Positions 54,772-63,943 of a stretch of DNA of 64,000 nt are shown here, piece by piece. The translations under genes and the position numbers were made by a program. Each line of letters opens with the position of its first letter. Position 1 is the first letter of the stretch. Origin of the DNA: Streptomyces alboniger (GTDB taxonomy: Bacteria; Actinomycetota; Actinomycetes; Streptomycetales; Streptomycetaceae); NCBI RefSeq assembly GCF_008704395.1, contig NZ_CP023695.1, positions 7,316,001 through 7,380,000 of the forward strand, read 5' to 3'. Under the pieces are notes generated by a model. The model made no database searches, was not told where the DNA came from, and worked only from the letters and a program-made list of their open reading frames with translations.

Positions 54772-55617
54772 ATGACCCCCGCGGACTTCCGCCCCACCCA
54801 TGTGGTTCCCCAGGACGGACTGCCCGCCTGGGAGGCACCCGACGTGGAGCGTCCGACGGCCCCCCTCGACGCGCTGCTGCCCGTGCAGCTGGTCGACCGG
54901 CTCGGCGACTGGGGCCGGATCGTGTGCGCCAACGGCTGGTCGGCATGGGTCGACGGCCGGCTCCTGCTCGCTGTGCCGCGCGATCCGCCGGGCGCGAGCG
55001 GCCCCCTGACCCGCACGGCGGACCCGCGTCCGCTGTTGACCAGGACCGAGGAAGCCCTCGGCCGCTACCGGCATGCGGTGGAGGACCTGGCGGGCGGCGG
55101 CGACGGGGAGTCCTTCCGGCGCGGGACGCACGGGCTGCGGGTGGGCGTGGTCGTGGAGGGCGAGTCGTTGTGGCTCTACGACGCCGACCACGAGCGGTGG
55201 GTGTTCTGCGACGGAACGCGGCTCAGTACGTACGCGGCGACGGAAGGGCCCGCCACCGACGGGCACGGCGATGACCACGAGGCCGCCGGACCCCCACGGG
55301 CAGCCGCCGCCGACCCCGGAGCTGCCCCTCCGCCCGACGAGGAACCGACCCGCCTCGTCCCCGCCGCGCAGGAACCGGCCGACGGAACCGACGGTTCGCC
55401 CGCCGGGATGGGGCCGGGGGAGACGCAGGTGGTAAATGAGGTGGCAGGGCCTGAGCCGACGCGGGTGGTGGGCGAGGCGGTAGGGCCGGGGGAGACCCAG
55501 GTGGTCTATGAACCGCACACCCCTGAACCGCACACCCCGCACGGCGGACACCCTGCCCCGTTTCTCCCGCCCGAGAGGGACGAACCCGGTCAGCCGCTCC
55601 GGTCCGGTGACGCCTGA
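54772..55617 (+). CDS. Protein with SH3-like start and a 12-residue TxVV repeat (FHA-ligand candidate)
   Basis: The 281-residue protein has an ordered half (DWGRIVCANGWSAWVDGRLLL, then GLRVGVVVEGESLWLYDADHERWVF) and a disordered Pro/Glu/Thr-rich half. In the latter, three 12-residue units lie in tandem: GPGETQVVNEVA, GPEPTRVVGEAV, GPGETQVVYEPH (Thr218, Thr230, Thr242). PTRLV (Thr193) and an N-terminal PTHVV (Thr9) repeat the core. pThr-x-x-Val is the type of site read by FHA domains. The gene lies between the double-FHA ABC exporter and the kinase, and its stop overlaps the kinase ATG by one base. It is likely a kinase substrate and FHA partner; this is inference. Confidence 0.75.
   Translation: MTPADFRPTHVVPQDGLPAWEAPDVERPTAPLDALLPVQLVDRLGDWGRIVCANGWSAWVDGRLLLAVPRDPPGASGPLTRTADPRPLLTRTEEALGRYRHAVEDLAGGGDGESFRRGTHGLRVGVVVEGESLWLYDADHERWVFCDGTRLSTYAATEGPATDGHGDDHEAAGPPRAAAADPGAAPPPDEEPTRLVPAAQEPADGTDGSPAGMGPGETQVVNEVAGPEPTRVVGEAVGPGETQVVYEPHTPEPHTPHGGHPAPFLPPERDEPGQPLRSGDA
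55411..55518 (+). repeat. Three 36-bp coding repeats (12-residue TxVV units)
   Basis: Three tandem 36-bp units encode GPxxTxVVxExx. Units 1 and 3 are nearly identical at the protein core (GPGETQVV); unit 2 differs. The copies differ at third positions, so the repeat is not very recent. Confidence 0.7.
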
Positions 55618-56633
55618 TGGCGGCCGCGCCGGGCGAGGGCGGCCCGAGCCCGCACTCCGGGCGGCCCTCCGAGCTGATCGGGCAGCGGATCGCGGACTAC
55701 CGGGTCGAGGGCGAGATCGGCCGCGGCGGCATGGCCGTGGTCTACCGCGCCAGGGACCTGCGCCTCGACCGGACCGTCGCCCTCAAGCTGCTCGCCCCCG
55801 AACTCGCCCGCAACGACACCTTCCGGCGGCGCTTCACGCACGAGTCACGCGTCGCCGCCGCGATCGAACACCCGCACATCGTGCCCGTCTTTGAGGCCGG
55901 CGAGACGGACGGGGTGCTCTACATCGCCATGCGGTACGTCCCCGGGAGCGATCTGCGCCACCTGCTCGACCGCGGTGGCCCGCTCTCCGTCACGGCCGCG
56001 CTCCGCATCGCCACCCAGATCGCGTCCGCGCTCGACGCGGCGCACGACCACGGCCTGGTCCACCGGGACGTCAAGCCCGGCAACATCCTCATCGCCAAGG
56101 GCACGGACAGCGACCACCCCGAGCACGCCTACCTCACGGACTTCGGCCTTACGAAGAAGTCCTTGTCGCTGACCGGATTCACGACCGTGGGCCAGTTCGT
56201 CGGGACCCTCGACTACGTGGCGCCGGAGCAGATATCGGGCCGCCCGGTGGACGGCCGATGCGATGTCTACAGCCTCGCCTGCGTCGTGTACGAGACCATG
56301 GCGGGCGGGCCGCCGTTCCAGCGCGAAGACGACTTCGCCCTCCTCTGGGCCCATCAGTACGACCAGCCGCCCCGCCTGACGGAGAAGCGGCCGGGTGTTC
56401 CCCCCGGCCTCGACAGGGTCCTCGCGAAGGCGCTGGCCAAGAGCCCGGAGGACCGGTACGGGTCGTGCCTGGAATTCGCCGCCACGCTGCGGGCCGCGGC
56501 CATGGGCAGCAGTACGGACGGCCACCCCCCGACGCGGGTGGACCGCCGCGTCGAGCAGGCCCCGGCCCACCCGGACTCGCCCCCCGACCCACCCCGCTGG
56601 GCCCAGCCGGTCTTCCGGCGGCTGACCGAATAG
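55617..56633 (+). CDS. Soluble serine/threonine protein kinase
   Basis: The 338-residue kinase has the Gly-rich loop EIGRGGMAVVY (about 33-43), VALKLL with the ATP lysine, HRDVKPGN (Asp151 catalytic base), DFG (Asp175), an activation loop with LTGFTTVGQFVGTLDYVAPEQ and a GRCDVYSLACVVYE segment. The C-terminal tail of about 40 residues has no membrane helix or sensor domain, unlike PASTA-type kinases. The tail contains PPTRVD, similar to the TRVV motifs of the preceding protein. ATG overlaps the previous stop (TGATG). It probably phosphorylates its two upstream neighbours. Confidence 0.93.
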   Translation: MAAAPGEGGPSPHSGRPSELIGQRIADYRVEGEIGRGGMAVVYRARDLRLDRTVALKLLAPELARNDTFRRRFTHESRVAAAIEHPHIVPVFEAGETDGVLYIAMRYVPGSDLRHLLDRGGPLSVTAALRIATQIASALDAAHDHGLVHRDVKPGNILIAKGTDSDHPEHAYLTDFGLTKKSLSLTGFTTVGQFVGTLDYVAPEQISGRPVDGRCDVYSLACVVYETMAGGPPFQREDDFALLWAHQYDQPPRLTEKRPGVPPGLDRVLAKALAKSPEDRYGSCLEFAATLRAAAMGSSTDGHPPTRVDRRVEQAPAHPDSPPDPPRWAQPVFRRLTE

Positions 56634-56635
56634 AG

Positions 56636-56656
56636 CGGCCGGTCTCCCGACGGCCG
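56636..56656. terminator. Hairpin between convergent kinase and streptophobe genes
   Basis: CGGCCGGTC and GACGGCCG pair with one bulge around a TCCC loop, three bases after the kinase stop. Confidence 0.5.
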
Positions 56657-56676
56657 ACCGCAGGGCCCGCGCCAGG

Positions 56677-57975
56677 TCAGGCCCCGGGCCGAACCTCGCC
56701 CCGCCGGTGGACCCGCCGCGCCAGCACCCCGCCGAGGAACCCCGAGACCAGACCCCAGGCAACGGCCAGGAGCAGCGCCTTCCAGAGGTGCGGCCGCAGC
56801 TCCACGAGGCCGGACAGGCCCCCGCCGAGATCCCCGATGCCAAGGAGCGAGAGCCCGTAGTGGGCCGACACGCCCGCCAGGAGACAGACGGCGAGCACGG
56901 TGAGGGCCAGCGCCACCGCCATGTGCACGGCGTGCTGCCATGCCCGCATCCGTGCCGGGGAGCGGGCCGCCATCAGGAACGCCGCCGTCGGCACCAGGAC
57001 CGCCGCGACGACCAGCAGCCACCACACCCGCCCGTCGTACTCGGCGAGAGTCCGCAGACTGAGCGTGGAATCGGTCGGCGTACGCAGCACCTCGTCGAGG
57101 ACCCGCGGCATGGGCAGCCCGAACGGCCCGTCGACCCGGCCCTCCCAGGACGCGCCGAGCCCCAGGGTGAAGGCGAGCCACACGAGGTTGGGCAACCCGA
57201 GCAGCAGCACCGCGAACGTCTCGGCGGCATGGCCGCGGGTCGCCGCCACGACGAGGCCAGCGGCGAGCCCCAGGGCGGCGTACGACAGCAGCAGGAACAC
57301 CATGGCGTACGCCGCTGGACGCACCGATTCCTGGAAGCGCAGCAGGCGGGCGGGGAGCGGGGCGCCGCGCGAGACGGACAGTGCCACGACGAGGACGCCC
57401 GCGAGCCACAGCAGTCCGAAGACGAGGGTCAGCGGCACGTCCGTCTTGAACCCGACCTCGGGCGAGGAGTCCAGCAGATCGCCGATCTCCCCGGCGGGCC
57501 CGTCGCCGAGCGCGATTGCGAAGCGGTGCCGGGCCAGCAGGCCGAGGCCGGTGAGCAGCAGCACCCACAGCACCGCGATCCGGGCGGCCCAGCCGACGAG
57601 TTCCCGCACGTCGGTCACGGCCCGGTGCCGCAGCGGCCGGAGGAACCCGGCGGCGACCACCAGAGCGCCGACGAGGCTGACGGAGAGCGGGAGCACGGAG
57701 AGCCCCGCGTCCGTCTCGGCGATCATCCCGGCGTCGCCGGAGAGCCCGACGGAGCCGCCGACCGCCATCACGACGACGGCCGCGACGACACTCGGGAACG
57801 CCCCGCCGGGCAGGTCGGCGGCTCCCGCGGCCCACAGGCCGAGCCCGGCGACGACGGCCATGGCCGCCAGGGAGGCGAGCACGGCCGCAAGGGCATGGGG
57901 CCAGCCATGAGGGGCCCGTCGGCTCTGCTCCGCGCGTTGCGCCCCGGCCTGCCGCGGCGGTGTCTGCTCGCTCAC
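56677..57975 (-). CDS. Streptophobe family polytopic membrane protein
   Basis: The 432-residue protein has a polar N terminus and about ten to eleven membrane helices. The segment VGLSGDAGMIAETDAGLSVLPLSVSLVGAL is typical of the actinobacterial streptophobe family, which usually sits in kinase-linked loci like this one. No catalytic motif is known. It runs convergent with the kinase gene and divergent from the DUF6777-like gene. Confidence 0.85.
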   Translation of the reverse strand: MSEQTPPRQAGAQRAEQSRRAPHGWPHALAAVLASLAAMAVVAGLGLWAAGAADLPGGAFPSVVAAVVVMAVGGSVGLSGDAGMIAETDAGLSVLPLSVSLVGALVVAAGFLRPLRHRAVTDVRELVGWAARIAVLWVLLLTGLGLLARHRFAIALGDGPAGEIGDLLDSSPEVGFKTDVPLTLVFGLLWLAGVLVVALSVSRGAPLPARLLRFQESVRPAAYAMVFLLLSYAALGLAAGLVVAATRGHAAETFAVLLLGLPNLVWLAFTLGLGASWEGRVDGPFGLPMPRVLDEVLRTPTDSTLSLRTLAEYDGRVWWLLVVAAVLVPTAAFLMAARSPARMRAWQHAVHMAVALALTVLAVCLLAGVSAHYGLSLLGIGDLGGGLSGLVELRPHLWKALLLAVAWGLVSGFLGGVLARRVHRRGEVRPGA

Positions 57976-58158
57976 GGTGCCACGCTAAGCAGCGCGGGAC
58001 CGGTCCGCCTTTCGAGAGGGCCTTCGGGAGGGCCTTCGAGAGGGCTTTCGGGAAGGCCGACGGGCGTCGGCTTGCGGGCCCCTGGACATCCGGGCACACA
58101 ATAGGCGCGTACCGGGATAAAAGGTACGTCGCCGATCCCCCTACACAGGGAAGTGTTC

Positions 58159-59430
58159 GTGAGCGTCGAACCGCCGTCGTCAGGACGCCCCACAGGACCC
58201 CCTTCGGGCCCGCTCTCGGGTCCTCCGCGGCCGAGCCCCTCGGGGCCGGGCGAGACCCAGGCGGGCGCGAGCCCCGCCGGCTCGACGCCGCCTCCGGGTG
58301 GCGCGCGGCCCTCGGGCCCGTCGAGCGGCGGCCCGCCGAGCGGTCCGGCCGGTGGCGGGGGCCGCGGCGGCGGGTCCGACGGCCCGGGCGGGGGCGGCCC
58401 CGGTGCCGGTCGCGGAGGAGGTCGCCCATGGTGGAAGTCGGCGCCCCGCGTCGCGGCGATCTCCGCCGCGGTGGTGGCCGCGGTGATCCTGGCCGTCGTC
58501 CTCACCCGCCCCGAGGGCTCGTCGGAGTCGGGCGGCGAGGTCCTCCTCCAGCCCGCGGGCAAGTCGGGGCCCGACCCCTTCACCCAGTCGACGGCACGCG
58601 AGGGCTCCACGCCACCTTCCCCGAGCGAGCTGCCCAGCTCGTCCGCCTCGGCCAACGTGACGCGCGGCGTCGACGGCGCGGCGCCCGGTCTCTACGGCGG
58701 GACGCGGAAGGTCGGCAGCTGCGACGTGGAGAAGCAGGTCGGCGCGCTCCAGAAGGACCCGGCGAAGAACAAGGCGTTCGCCTCCGTCCTCGACATCGAA
58801 CCGTCCGGCGTCCCCCGCTACCTGCGCTCGCTCACGCCCGTGCACCTGCGGCTGGACACCCGCGTGACCAACCACGGCTACCGCGACGGCCGTGCCACCG
58901 GCTACCAGGCCGTGCTGCAGACCGGCACCGCGGTACTGGTCGACGACCACGGCGTGCCGCGGGTGCGCTGCGCCTGCGGCAACCCGCTGCTGCCGCCCGT
59001 CGCGCAGAAGAGCACACCGCGGCAGACGGGCGACGCGTGGCCCGGGTACCGGTCCTCGAACGTCGTGGTCGTGGCGCCCGCCACCCAGGTCGTGAACCAG
59101 TTCGTCGTGTACGACCCGGACAGCGGTGACTGGTTCACCCGGGATAAGGGCGACACGGGCACCGGCGACAAGAAGACGAAGCCTCCGGCGTCCAGGCCTC
59201 CCTCACGGCACCCGGACACCCCGTCCCCCGACGAGTCGACCTCGACGGCCAGTACGCCGCCGTGCGACGCGCGGTCCCCCGGGGCGCCCCCGGCAAGCTC
59301 GTGCCCGCCCTCGTCGGTCCTGCCGCCCTCCTCGCCCGCCACGCAGCCGCCCTCCTCGGTCGAGGAGGAATCGCCCGCGTCCGAGCCCGCACCGCCGCCG
59401 TCGTCCCCCGAGGTGGACGGAAGCCCGTGA
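58159..59430 (+). CDS. DUF6777-like single-pass membrane protein with Pro/Ser-rich ends
   Basis: GTG at 58159 is placed 6 nt after AGGGAA; GTG at 58153 is too close to it. The 423-residue protein has a cytoplasmic Pro/Gly/Ser-rich N terminus (about 1-90), one membrane helix (VAAISAAVVAAVILAVVL), and an extracellular domain with GLYGGTRKVGSCDVEKQVGAL, YLRSLTPVHLRLDTRVTNHG and VLVDDHGVPRVRCACGNPLLPP, as in DUF6777 proteins. A long Pro/Ser-rich tail follows. The family often accompanies streptophobe and kinase genes; its function is not known. Confidence 0.8.
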   Translation: MSVEPPSSGRPTGPPSGPLSGPPRPSPSGPGETQAGASPAGSTPPPGGARPSGPSSGGPPSGPAGGGGRGGGSDGPGGGGPGAGRGGGRPWWKSAPRVAAISAAVVAAVILAVVLTRPEGSSESGGEVLLQPAGKSGPDPFTQSTAREGSTPPSPSELPSSSASANVTRGVDGAAPGLYGGTRKVGSCDVEKQVGALQKDPAKNKAFASVLDIEPSGVPRYLRSLTPVHLRLDTRVTNHGYRDGRATGYQAVLQTGTAVLVDDHGVPRVRCACGNPLLPPVAQKSTPRQTGDAWPGYRSSNVVVVAPATQVVNQFVVYDPDSGDWFTRDKGDTGTGDKKTKPPASRPPSRHPDTPSPDESTSTASTPPCDARSPGAPPASSCPPSSVLPPSSPATQPPSSVEEESPASEPAPPPSSPEVDGSP

Positions 59431-59479
59431 GCGAGCGGATGTCGCCGGGCCGGCGACGGCGGGACAGTACTCTCCTCGC

Positions 59480-59920
59480 ATGACTGACAATGCGCTGCGT
59501 TCCGTCACCATCGAGCGGGCGGGCCCCGGCCGGTTCACCGCGACCAACGCCCGGGGGAGCACGCTGACCTTCGGCACCGGCGGGGGTGCCGACTTCACGC
59601 CGGTCGAGTTGTTCCTCGCGGCGATCGGCGGTTGCAGCGCGGCCGACGTGGAGGTCGCCACGAGCCGTCACGAGGAACCGGCCGCGTTCACCGTCACCGT
59701 GACCGGCACCAAGGTCGAGGACGAGGGCGGCAACCGGATGTCGGACCTCGGGGTCGCCTTCCACGTCACGTTCCCGGACGGCCCGTCGGGGGAGCGCGCC
59801 CGCACCATCCTGCCCCGGGCCGTGAAGACGTCGCACGACCGGCTGTGCACGGTCAGCCGCACGGTCGAGGCGGGCACCCCGGTCACCGTGACCGTCTCCG
59901 ACGGCACCGGCGACGCCTGA
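59480..59920 (+). CDS. OsmC family protein
   Basis: The 146-residue protein contains FTPVELFLAAIGGCSAADVEVATSR and DRLCTVSRTVEAGTPV, with the two redox Cys (about 53 and 128) of OsmC/Ohr-like peroxiredoxins. These reduce organic peroxides with dithiols. ATG at 59480 has no clear ribosome site, so the transcript may be leaderless. Confidence 0.88.
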   Translation: MTDNALRSVTIERAGPGRFTATNARGSTLTFGTGGGADFTPVELFLAAIGGCSAADVEVATSRHEEPAAFTVTVTGTKVEDEGGNRMSDLGVAFHVTFPDGPSGERARTILPRAVKTSHDRLCTVSRTVEAGTPVTVTVSDGTGDA

Positions 59921-59927
59921 CACGCCG

Positions 59928-60145
59928 TCAGGCGCGCAGTGCCTTCGCCATGTGCTCGACGAGGGCCGCCGGGTACGTGGTCAGGCCGGTGTGTCCGCAG
60001 GGGAAGTGCAGCAGCTCCGTTCCGAGACGTTCGGCCAGGAACGCGGCCGTGCGGTAGGGGAGTTCGCCGCGGGAGTCCTCGCCGCCGACGAGCACGAGCC
60101 GGTCGGACAGCGCCTCAAGACGGCTCATGTCGGGAACGTAGGAGA
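59928..60145 (-). pseudogene. Alpha/beta hydrolase C-terminal remnant
   Basis: MSRLEALSDRLVLVGGEDSR, PYRTAAFLAERLGTELLHFP and CGHTGLTTYPAALVEHM are the acid- and histidine-bearing end of an alpha/beta hydrolase. The nucleophile half is missing; at about 60145 the homology changes to a ParB-like fragment on the other strand. Confidence 0.65.
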
Positions 60146-60588
60146 TGATCGCCGTCACCTGGATGGACGTGGATGACGAGGCGGCAGCGAAGATCATCGT
60201 CGACGACCGCACCAGCGACCTCGCCGGATACGACATCCTCCTCCTCGCGGACATCCTCCCGGACCTGCCGGATCTGAAGGGCACGGGCTACGACCAAGAC
60301 CAGCTCGACCAGCTTCTGGATGCGACCGCGCTCCCCGAGCCGATCGAACTTCCCACCGATGGCGCCGCGAGAACGCATGGGCCCAAGAGCCGACCGAGGG
60401 CGGCTGCGGCCAAGACGGCCCGGCGCAAGCGGGCTGACGTGCACCGCAGCGAGTTCGCGCCACGAGCGGATCGCTGCGACGTGCCCCTCCATCTCGCCGA
60501 CGAGAGCTTCTGGCCCAGTGCGGGCTGGGTGCCCTCGGTGGGCATCGAGGTGGCCTGCCGCTTCGCGAACGGTACGCTTGTGTCGTAG
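60145..60588 (+). pseudogene. ParB-like nuclease domain fragment of phage or plasmid type
   Basis: The beginning (VTWMDVDDEAAAKIIVDDRT, then SDLAGYDILLLADILPDLPD) resembles the end of a ParB/Srx-like domain in DNA-methylase or phage proteins, where a DNRTSDLxGYD segment is usual. The domain's first half and the GxxR nuclease motif are missing, and the C-terminal part is low-complexity. It looks like a truncated remnant of a mobile element, joined to the hydrolase stump. Confidence 0.5.
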
Positions 60589-60723
60589 ACGCGGTAGAAG
60601 GGCGGCGTTCACGCCACCCCGAAAGCCCGGGAACCGTGCGGTGAGTCGCATTACCCACCGAGGGGAGCGACGGCTTCGTCGGGCCCAGTGCTCGGGCGCC
60701 GACGGATTCTCGGCCGTTGCCTT

Positions 60724-61338
60724 TCAGCCGCGATGCGCCCGATGGACGCTGACGGCATAGCCGCCGCCCTCGTAGGGGTGGGCGTCCCACGTGGCGAAGC
60801 GGTCGACGAAAATGAGGCCGGCCGCGGCGCAGTGGTCGTCGTACTCCGGCAGAGTCAGGGTGGGCGATACCGGCAGGTGGGCTTCGTCCAGGCCGAATCC
60901 GGCGACCATGAGGCCGCCCGGGCGCAGGCTCCGGGCCAAGCGGCTGACCACCGCGGCCTCCGTGCCCGTGGCAAGGAGCGGGAAGATGTTGCCGGCGGCC
61001 ACCACGAGATCGAAGTCCGCGCCACCATGAAGTCCAGCAGGGTCGAACGTGGCCAGGTCGGCCTGGATCCAGGGCAGGTGGGGTGCCTGTTTGCGCGCCA
61101 CGGCCAGCATGGAAGCGTCGAGGTCGACTCCGACACAGTCATACCCGAGCTCCGTCAACCGGATCATGACCCGGCCGGTACCGCACCCGGCATCCAGCAC
61201 CCTCGCTCCGGCGGGCACCAGCGTGGCGCACAGCCGTGCCTCACCGTGCATGTCCCTGCCGCTGCCGGCCAGGGCGGCAAACCGGGCGGCGTAGTCCTCT
61301 CCGGACGTCCCACCGGTCAACTCTTCCCAACGGCTCAT
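60724..61338 (-). CDS. Class I SAM-dependent methyltransferase
   Basis: From ATG at 61338 the protein has 204 residues. Motif I is VLDAGCGTGRVMIRL, followed by VGVDLDASMLAVARKQAP, FDLVVAAGNIF and LRPGGLMVAGFG. It belongs to the UbiE/Tam-like small methyltransferases. The frame extends 14 residues upstream, but that part has no family match. The acceptor is unknown. Confidence 0.88.
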   Translation of the reverse strand: MSRWEELTGGTSGEDYAARFAALAGSGRDMHGEARLCATLVPAGARVLDAGCGTGRVMIRLTELGYDCVGVDLDASMLAVARKQAPHLPWIQADLATFDPAGLHGGADFDLVVAAGNIFPLLATGTEAAVVSRLARSLRPGGLMVAGFGLDEAHLPVSPTLTLPEYDDHCAAAGLIFVDRFATWDAHPYEGGGYAVSVHRAHRG

Positions 61339-62536
61339 GACCGACAGCGTAGGCGAGCAGCAAGAGTGGCTCTGACACATACACCCGCGCGACCGCCGTC
61401 TCCGTCGCGCCTCGGGCCGACTCCCCGGCCGAGGACCGCGGCTGCCACGAGAAGCAGCCGGCGGATCCGAGGGGCGGAGTGGTGCCGTGTCCCGACCCGC
61501 CGGGGTCGCACATCCCCAAGTCGACGTCCACGCCGCCGAGTCCTCCGCACGTCGTCCCGTGCCTCGCCGGAACCTCGCACCAGGACGTCACGTCGGTCGA
61601 CCTGTACGGAATCCAGATCATCAGAACGTGGACGGGTCTCTCCACCCGCAAGCCGACAGTGCTCGGCGCTCTCGACACCTCCGGACTCACACCGGTCGGA
61701 CAGAACGCCCGGGAGGAGATCGCCGCGCACATGGACGAATCAGAGGACCGCGCCGGCAGATACCGCGCCCTGGCCGAACGCCTCGACCGGCTCGCGAACG
61801 CGTAAGGCGAAGACTCCGCTGTCCGGAAGTGAGAAGGACGATCCGACATGTGCCCGCCGTAACGCGCGATGGGCCATCGACCGCGGCGGCATCGAGTACG
61901 GGCAACGCCACCACCCTGCCATGATCGCCCTTCATATCTGCCTGTGCAGGCAGGCCGCGCCTGGTGCATGAGGGCGCTCGGCCCGAAGGCATCGCTCTGC
62001 CCCTCGTCCACACCGCATGGATTTCTGCCGTGTTCTTCACCTTCGCCAACACGCCTTGGCTCGCCGTCCGCGTCCGCACGGAGAACACGGTGCTGTGGCC
62101 TGTGGTGGGACCAGTGGCGCGGGACAGTTCGCGGAGCTGTTCACCGAATTCGCCGACGGACGCCTGCTGTTCGCGCTGCGGGTCTCCTGCCCGCAGGTTG
62201 CCGTGAGCCTGCCGGCCTGCACCGGCAGCAACACCGCACTCCTCCTCGTCTTGGCCGAGGACTTGCCCGCCTCAGTACCCCGGAAGTCGTCAGCCGGCCG
62301 GGTTCACTGCCGCTCTGGTGGCCCGCTACAGCAACAACCTCGTGTCCGGGTCACGAAGTTCATGCGCTGACGCGCGCACCGGCCGTACCTCCCCGACCGG
62401 GAAGACTCCGCGCGGGCACGGTGCCGGGACAGGACGAAGGTCGGGGCACTCATGGGGGTCCACTGGACGCCCCGGGGGCGCGGGACGTCGGGTGGGCCGA
62501 CCTCCCGCGCCGCACCCGCGCCGTACGGGTCCGACG
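61339..62536. other. Gene-poor stretch with one candidate small frame
   Basis: No recognised gene lies here. The best frame (+, 61479-61805) ends in DQDVTSVDLYGIQII-like sequence and a helical EEIAAHMDESEDRAGRYRAL tail, with no good ribosome site and no known family. Further on, ELFTEFADGRLLFALRVSC in one frame looks like a fragment of something. The area is probably decayed DNA. Confidence 0.45.
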
Positions 62537-63943
62537 CTACTTGAGCATGTCGGCCGCCTCCACCCGGTGAAGGTGGATCAGAACGTCGTGGGTCTTCGCG
62601 AGCCGGATCTGTGCGGCGTTGCCGTTCCAGGGGTAGGTGGCGCCGATGTTCTTGACGCTGCGTGTCTCGGCGAGCCAGGCGCGGGCCGGGACGGGGGTGT
62701 TGCGCAGGTCCACCATGAAGTCGCGGTGGCGTACCCGGTCCAGGGTGTGCTCGGTGGTACCGGGTGCGGCCGGGCCGATGGTGAACCGGTGGACGCCGCC
62801 GTCCCGGCCCAAGGCGTTGAACGAGCCCCGGTCGAAGGTGAGGCCCGCACTCAGGTAGTGGCGGCCCAACTGTTCGCGAAGGAAGTCGCCCTGAGCCTTC
62901 GGATGCGTATTGGGGACGTACGTCTTGAGGGCGATGTGGCTGTTGTGGGCGGAGAGCAGGATCTTGTCGCCCGTCTGCCGCTGCCACCAGGTGACGTTCT
63001 GTGCCATGACCTGGTCGCGGTAGCGCATGGCGTCAGGGATGACCTGTGGGTCGTCCCAGTCAAAGGCGTACATGGTGGTCATCTGGTGGATCGCGGTGGC
63101 GTGCTGGACGGCCCAGGCGTGCCCGTCGGCGTCCTTGCCGGGCCGCTGTTTGAGCAGGTCGAGTGCCCGGCCTGTCCGCTTGGCGAGCTCCTTGCGTTCG
63201 GCCAGCGGCTTCGACAGGTAGTCATTGACGTACGTTTCGGCGTCGGTGGTGGGCCGCAGGCCCCGGTACAGCTCGGTGAGCCGCGGGCCGAGTTCGGGCT
63301 GGGCCGCGGCCGCGTAGGCGCTCACCTTGTCGTACAGCTCGGCACCGGCGAACCCGTTGTCGTCGCCGACGAAGTGGAGCGGGTCCTTGGGGTGCTTGAC
63401 GTTGTACGCGCGCATCCACTGGAGCAGATCGCGGTACTCACTGGTGTTCCAGAACTGGTAGGTGCCTTGGAACTCCTCGTCCATGATCTGCTTCAAGTCG
63501 CCCTCGCCGCGCGTGAGGTAGGCGTCGAGCCGCAGTCCGGTGCTCCAGGGGGCTTCGAGGGCGAAGGCCCGAAAGCCCTTCTTCTCGACCAGGTACCGCA
63601 AGATCCGGTGCTTGACGGTGAAGAACTCGTGCGAGCCGTGGGTGGCCTCGCCCAGGCCCACCACCCGGGCGTCGCCGACCATCTGGCCGAACGGTCCGAG
63701 ATCGGCCAGGCCACCGCGTGGCTCGGTGGTGCGCAGCGGGTGGGCCACCCGGTCAAGGGCCGCCTCCGGGGAGCGGAGGGCGGCGGGCGCGGCCACCTCC
63801 GGTCCGGCGGGCGCTGCGGCATCGGCGGAGACTGATGCCGCGGCCGAGGCGGGCTGAGTGGCAGCGGAGGCGGCCGGGACGACGGCCAGGGTGGCACCGA
63901 GCGGGACGAGGAGGGCGGCGAGCAGGGCCTTGTGCGTTCTCAT
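62537..63943 (-). CDS. Secreted erythromycin esterase family protein
   Basis: The 468-residue protein has a signal peptide (MRTHKALLAALLVPLGATLA, cut near ASA) and an Ala/Ser-rich linker, then the EreA-like domain: VVGLGEATHGSHEFFTVKHR, GFRAFALEAPWSTGLRLD, HFVGDDNGFAG and ILLSAHNSHIALKTYVPN. The metal- and catalysis-linked His and Glu residues of this family (GEATHG, HNSH) are present. Cytoplasmic EreA opens macrolide lactones; secreted members in Streptomyces have unknown ester or other substrates. No macrolide genes lie nearby. Confidence 0.88.
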   Translation of the reverse strand: MRTHKALLAALLVPLGATLAVVPAASAATQPASAAASVSADAAAPAGPEVAAPAALRSPEAALDRVAHPLRTTEPRGGLADLGPFGQMVGDARVVGLGEATHGSHEFFTVKHRILRYLVEKKGFRAFALEAPWSTGLRLDAYLTRGEGDLKQIMDEEFQGTYQFWNTSEYRDLLQWMRAYNVKHPKDPLHFVGDDNGFAGAELYDKVSAYAAAAQPELGPRLTELYRGLRPTTDAETYVNDYLSKPLAERKELAKRTGRALDLLKQRPGKDADGHAWAVQHATAIHQMTTMYAFDWDDPQVIPDAMRYRDQVMAQNVTWWQRQTGDKILLSAHNSHIALKTYVPNTHPKAQGDFLREQLGRHYLSAGLTFDRGSFNALGRDGGVHRFTIGPAAPGTTEHTLDRVRHRDFMVDLRNTPVPARAWLAETRSVKNIGATYPWNGNAAQIRLAKTHDVLIHLHRVEAADMLK

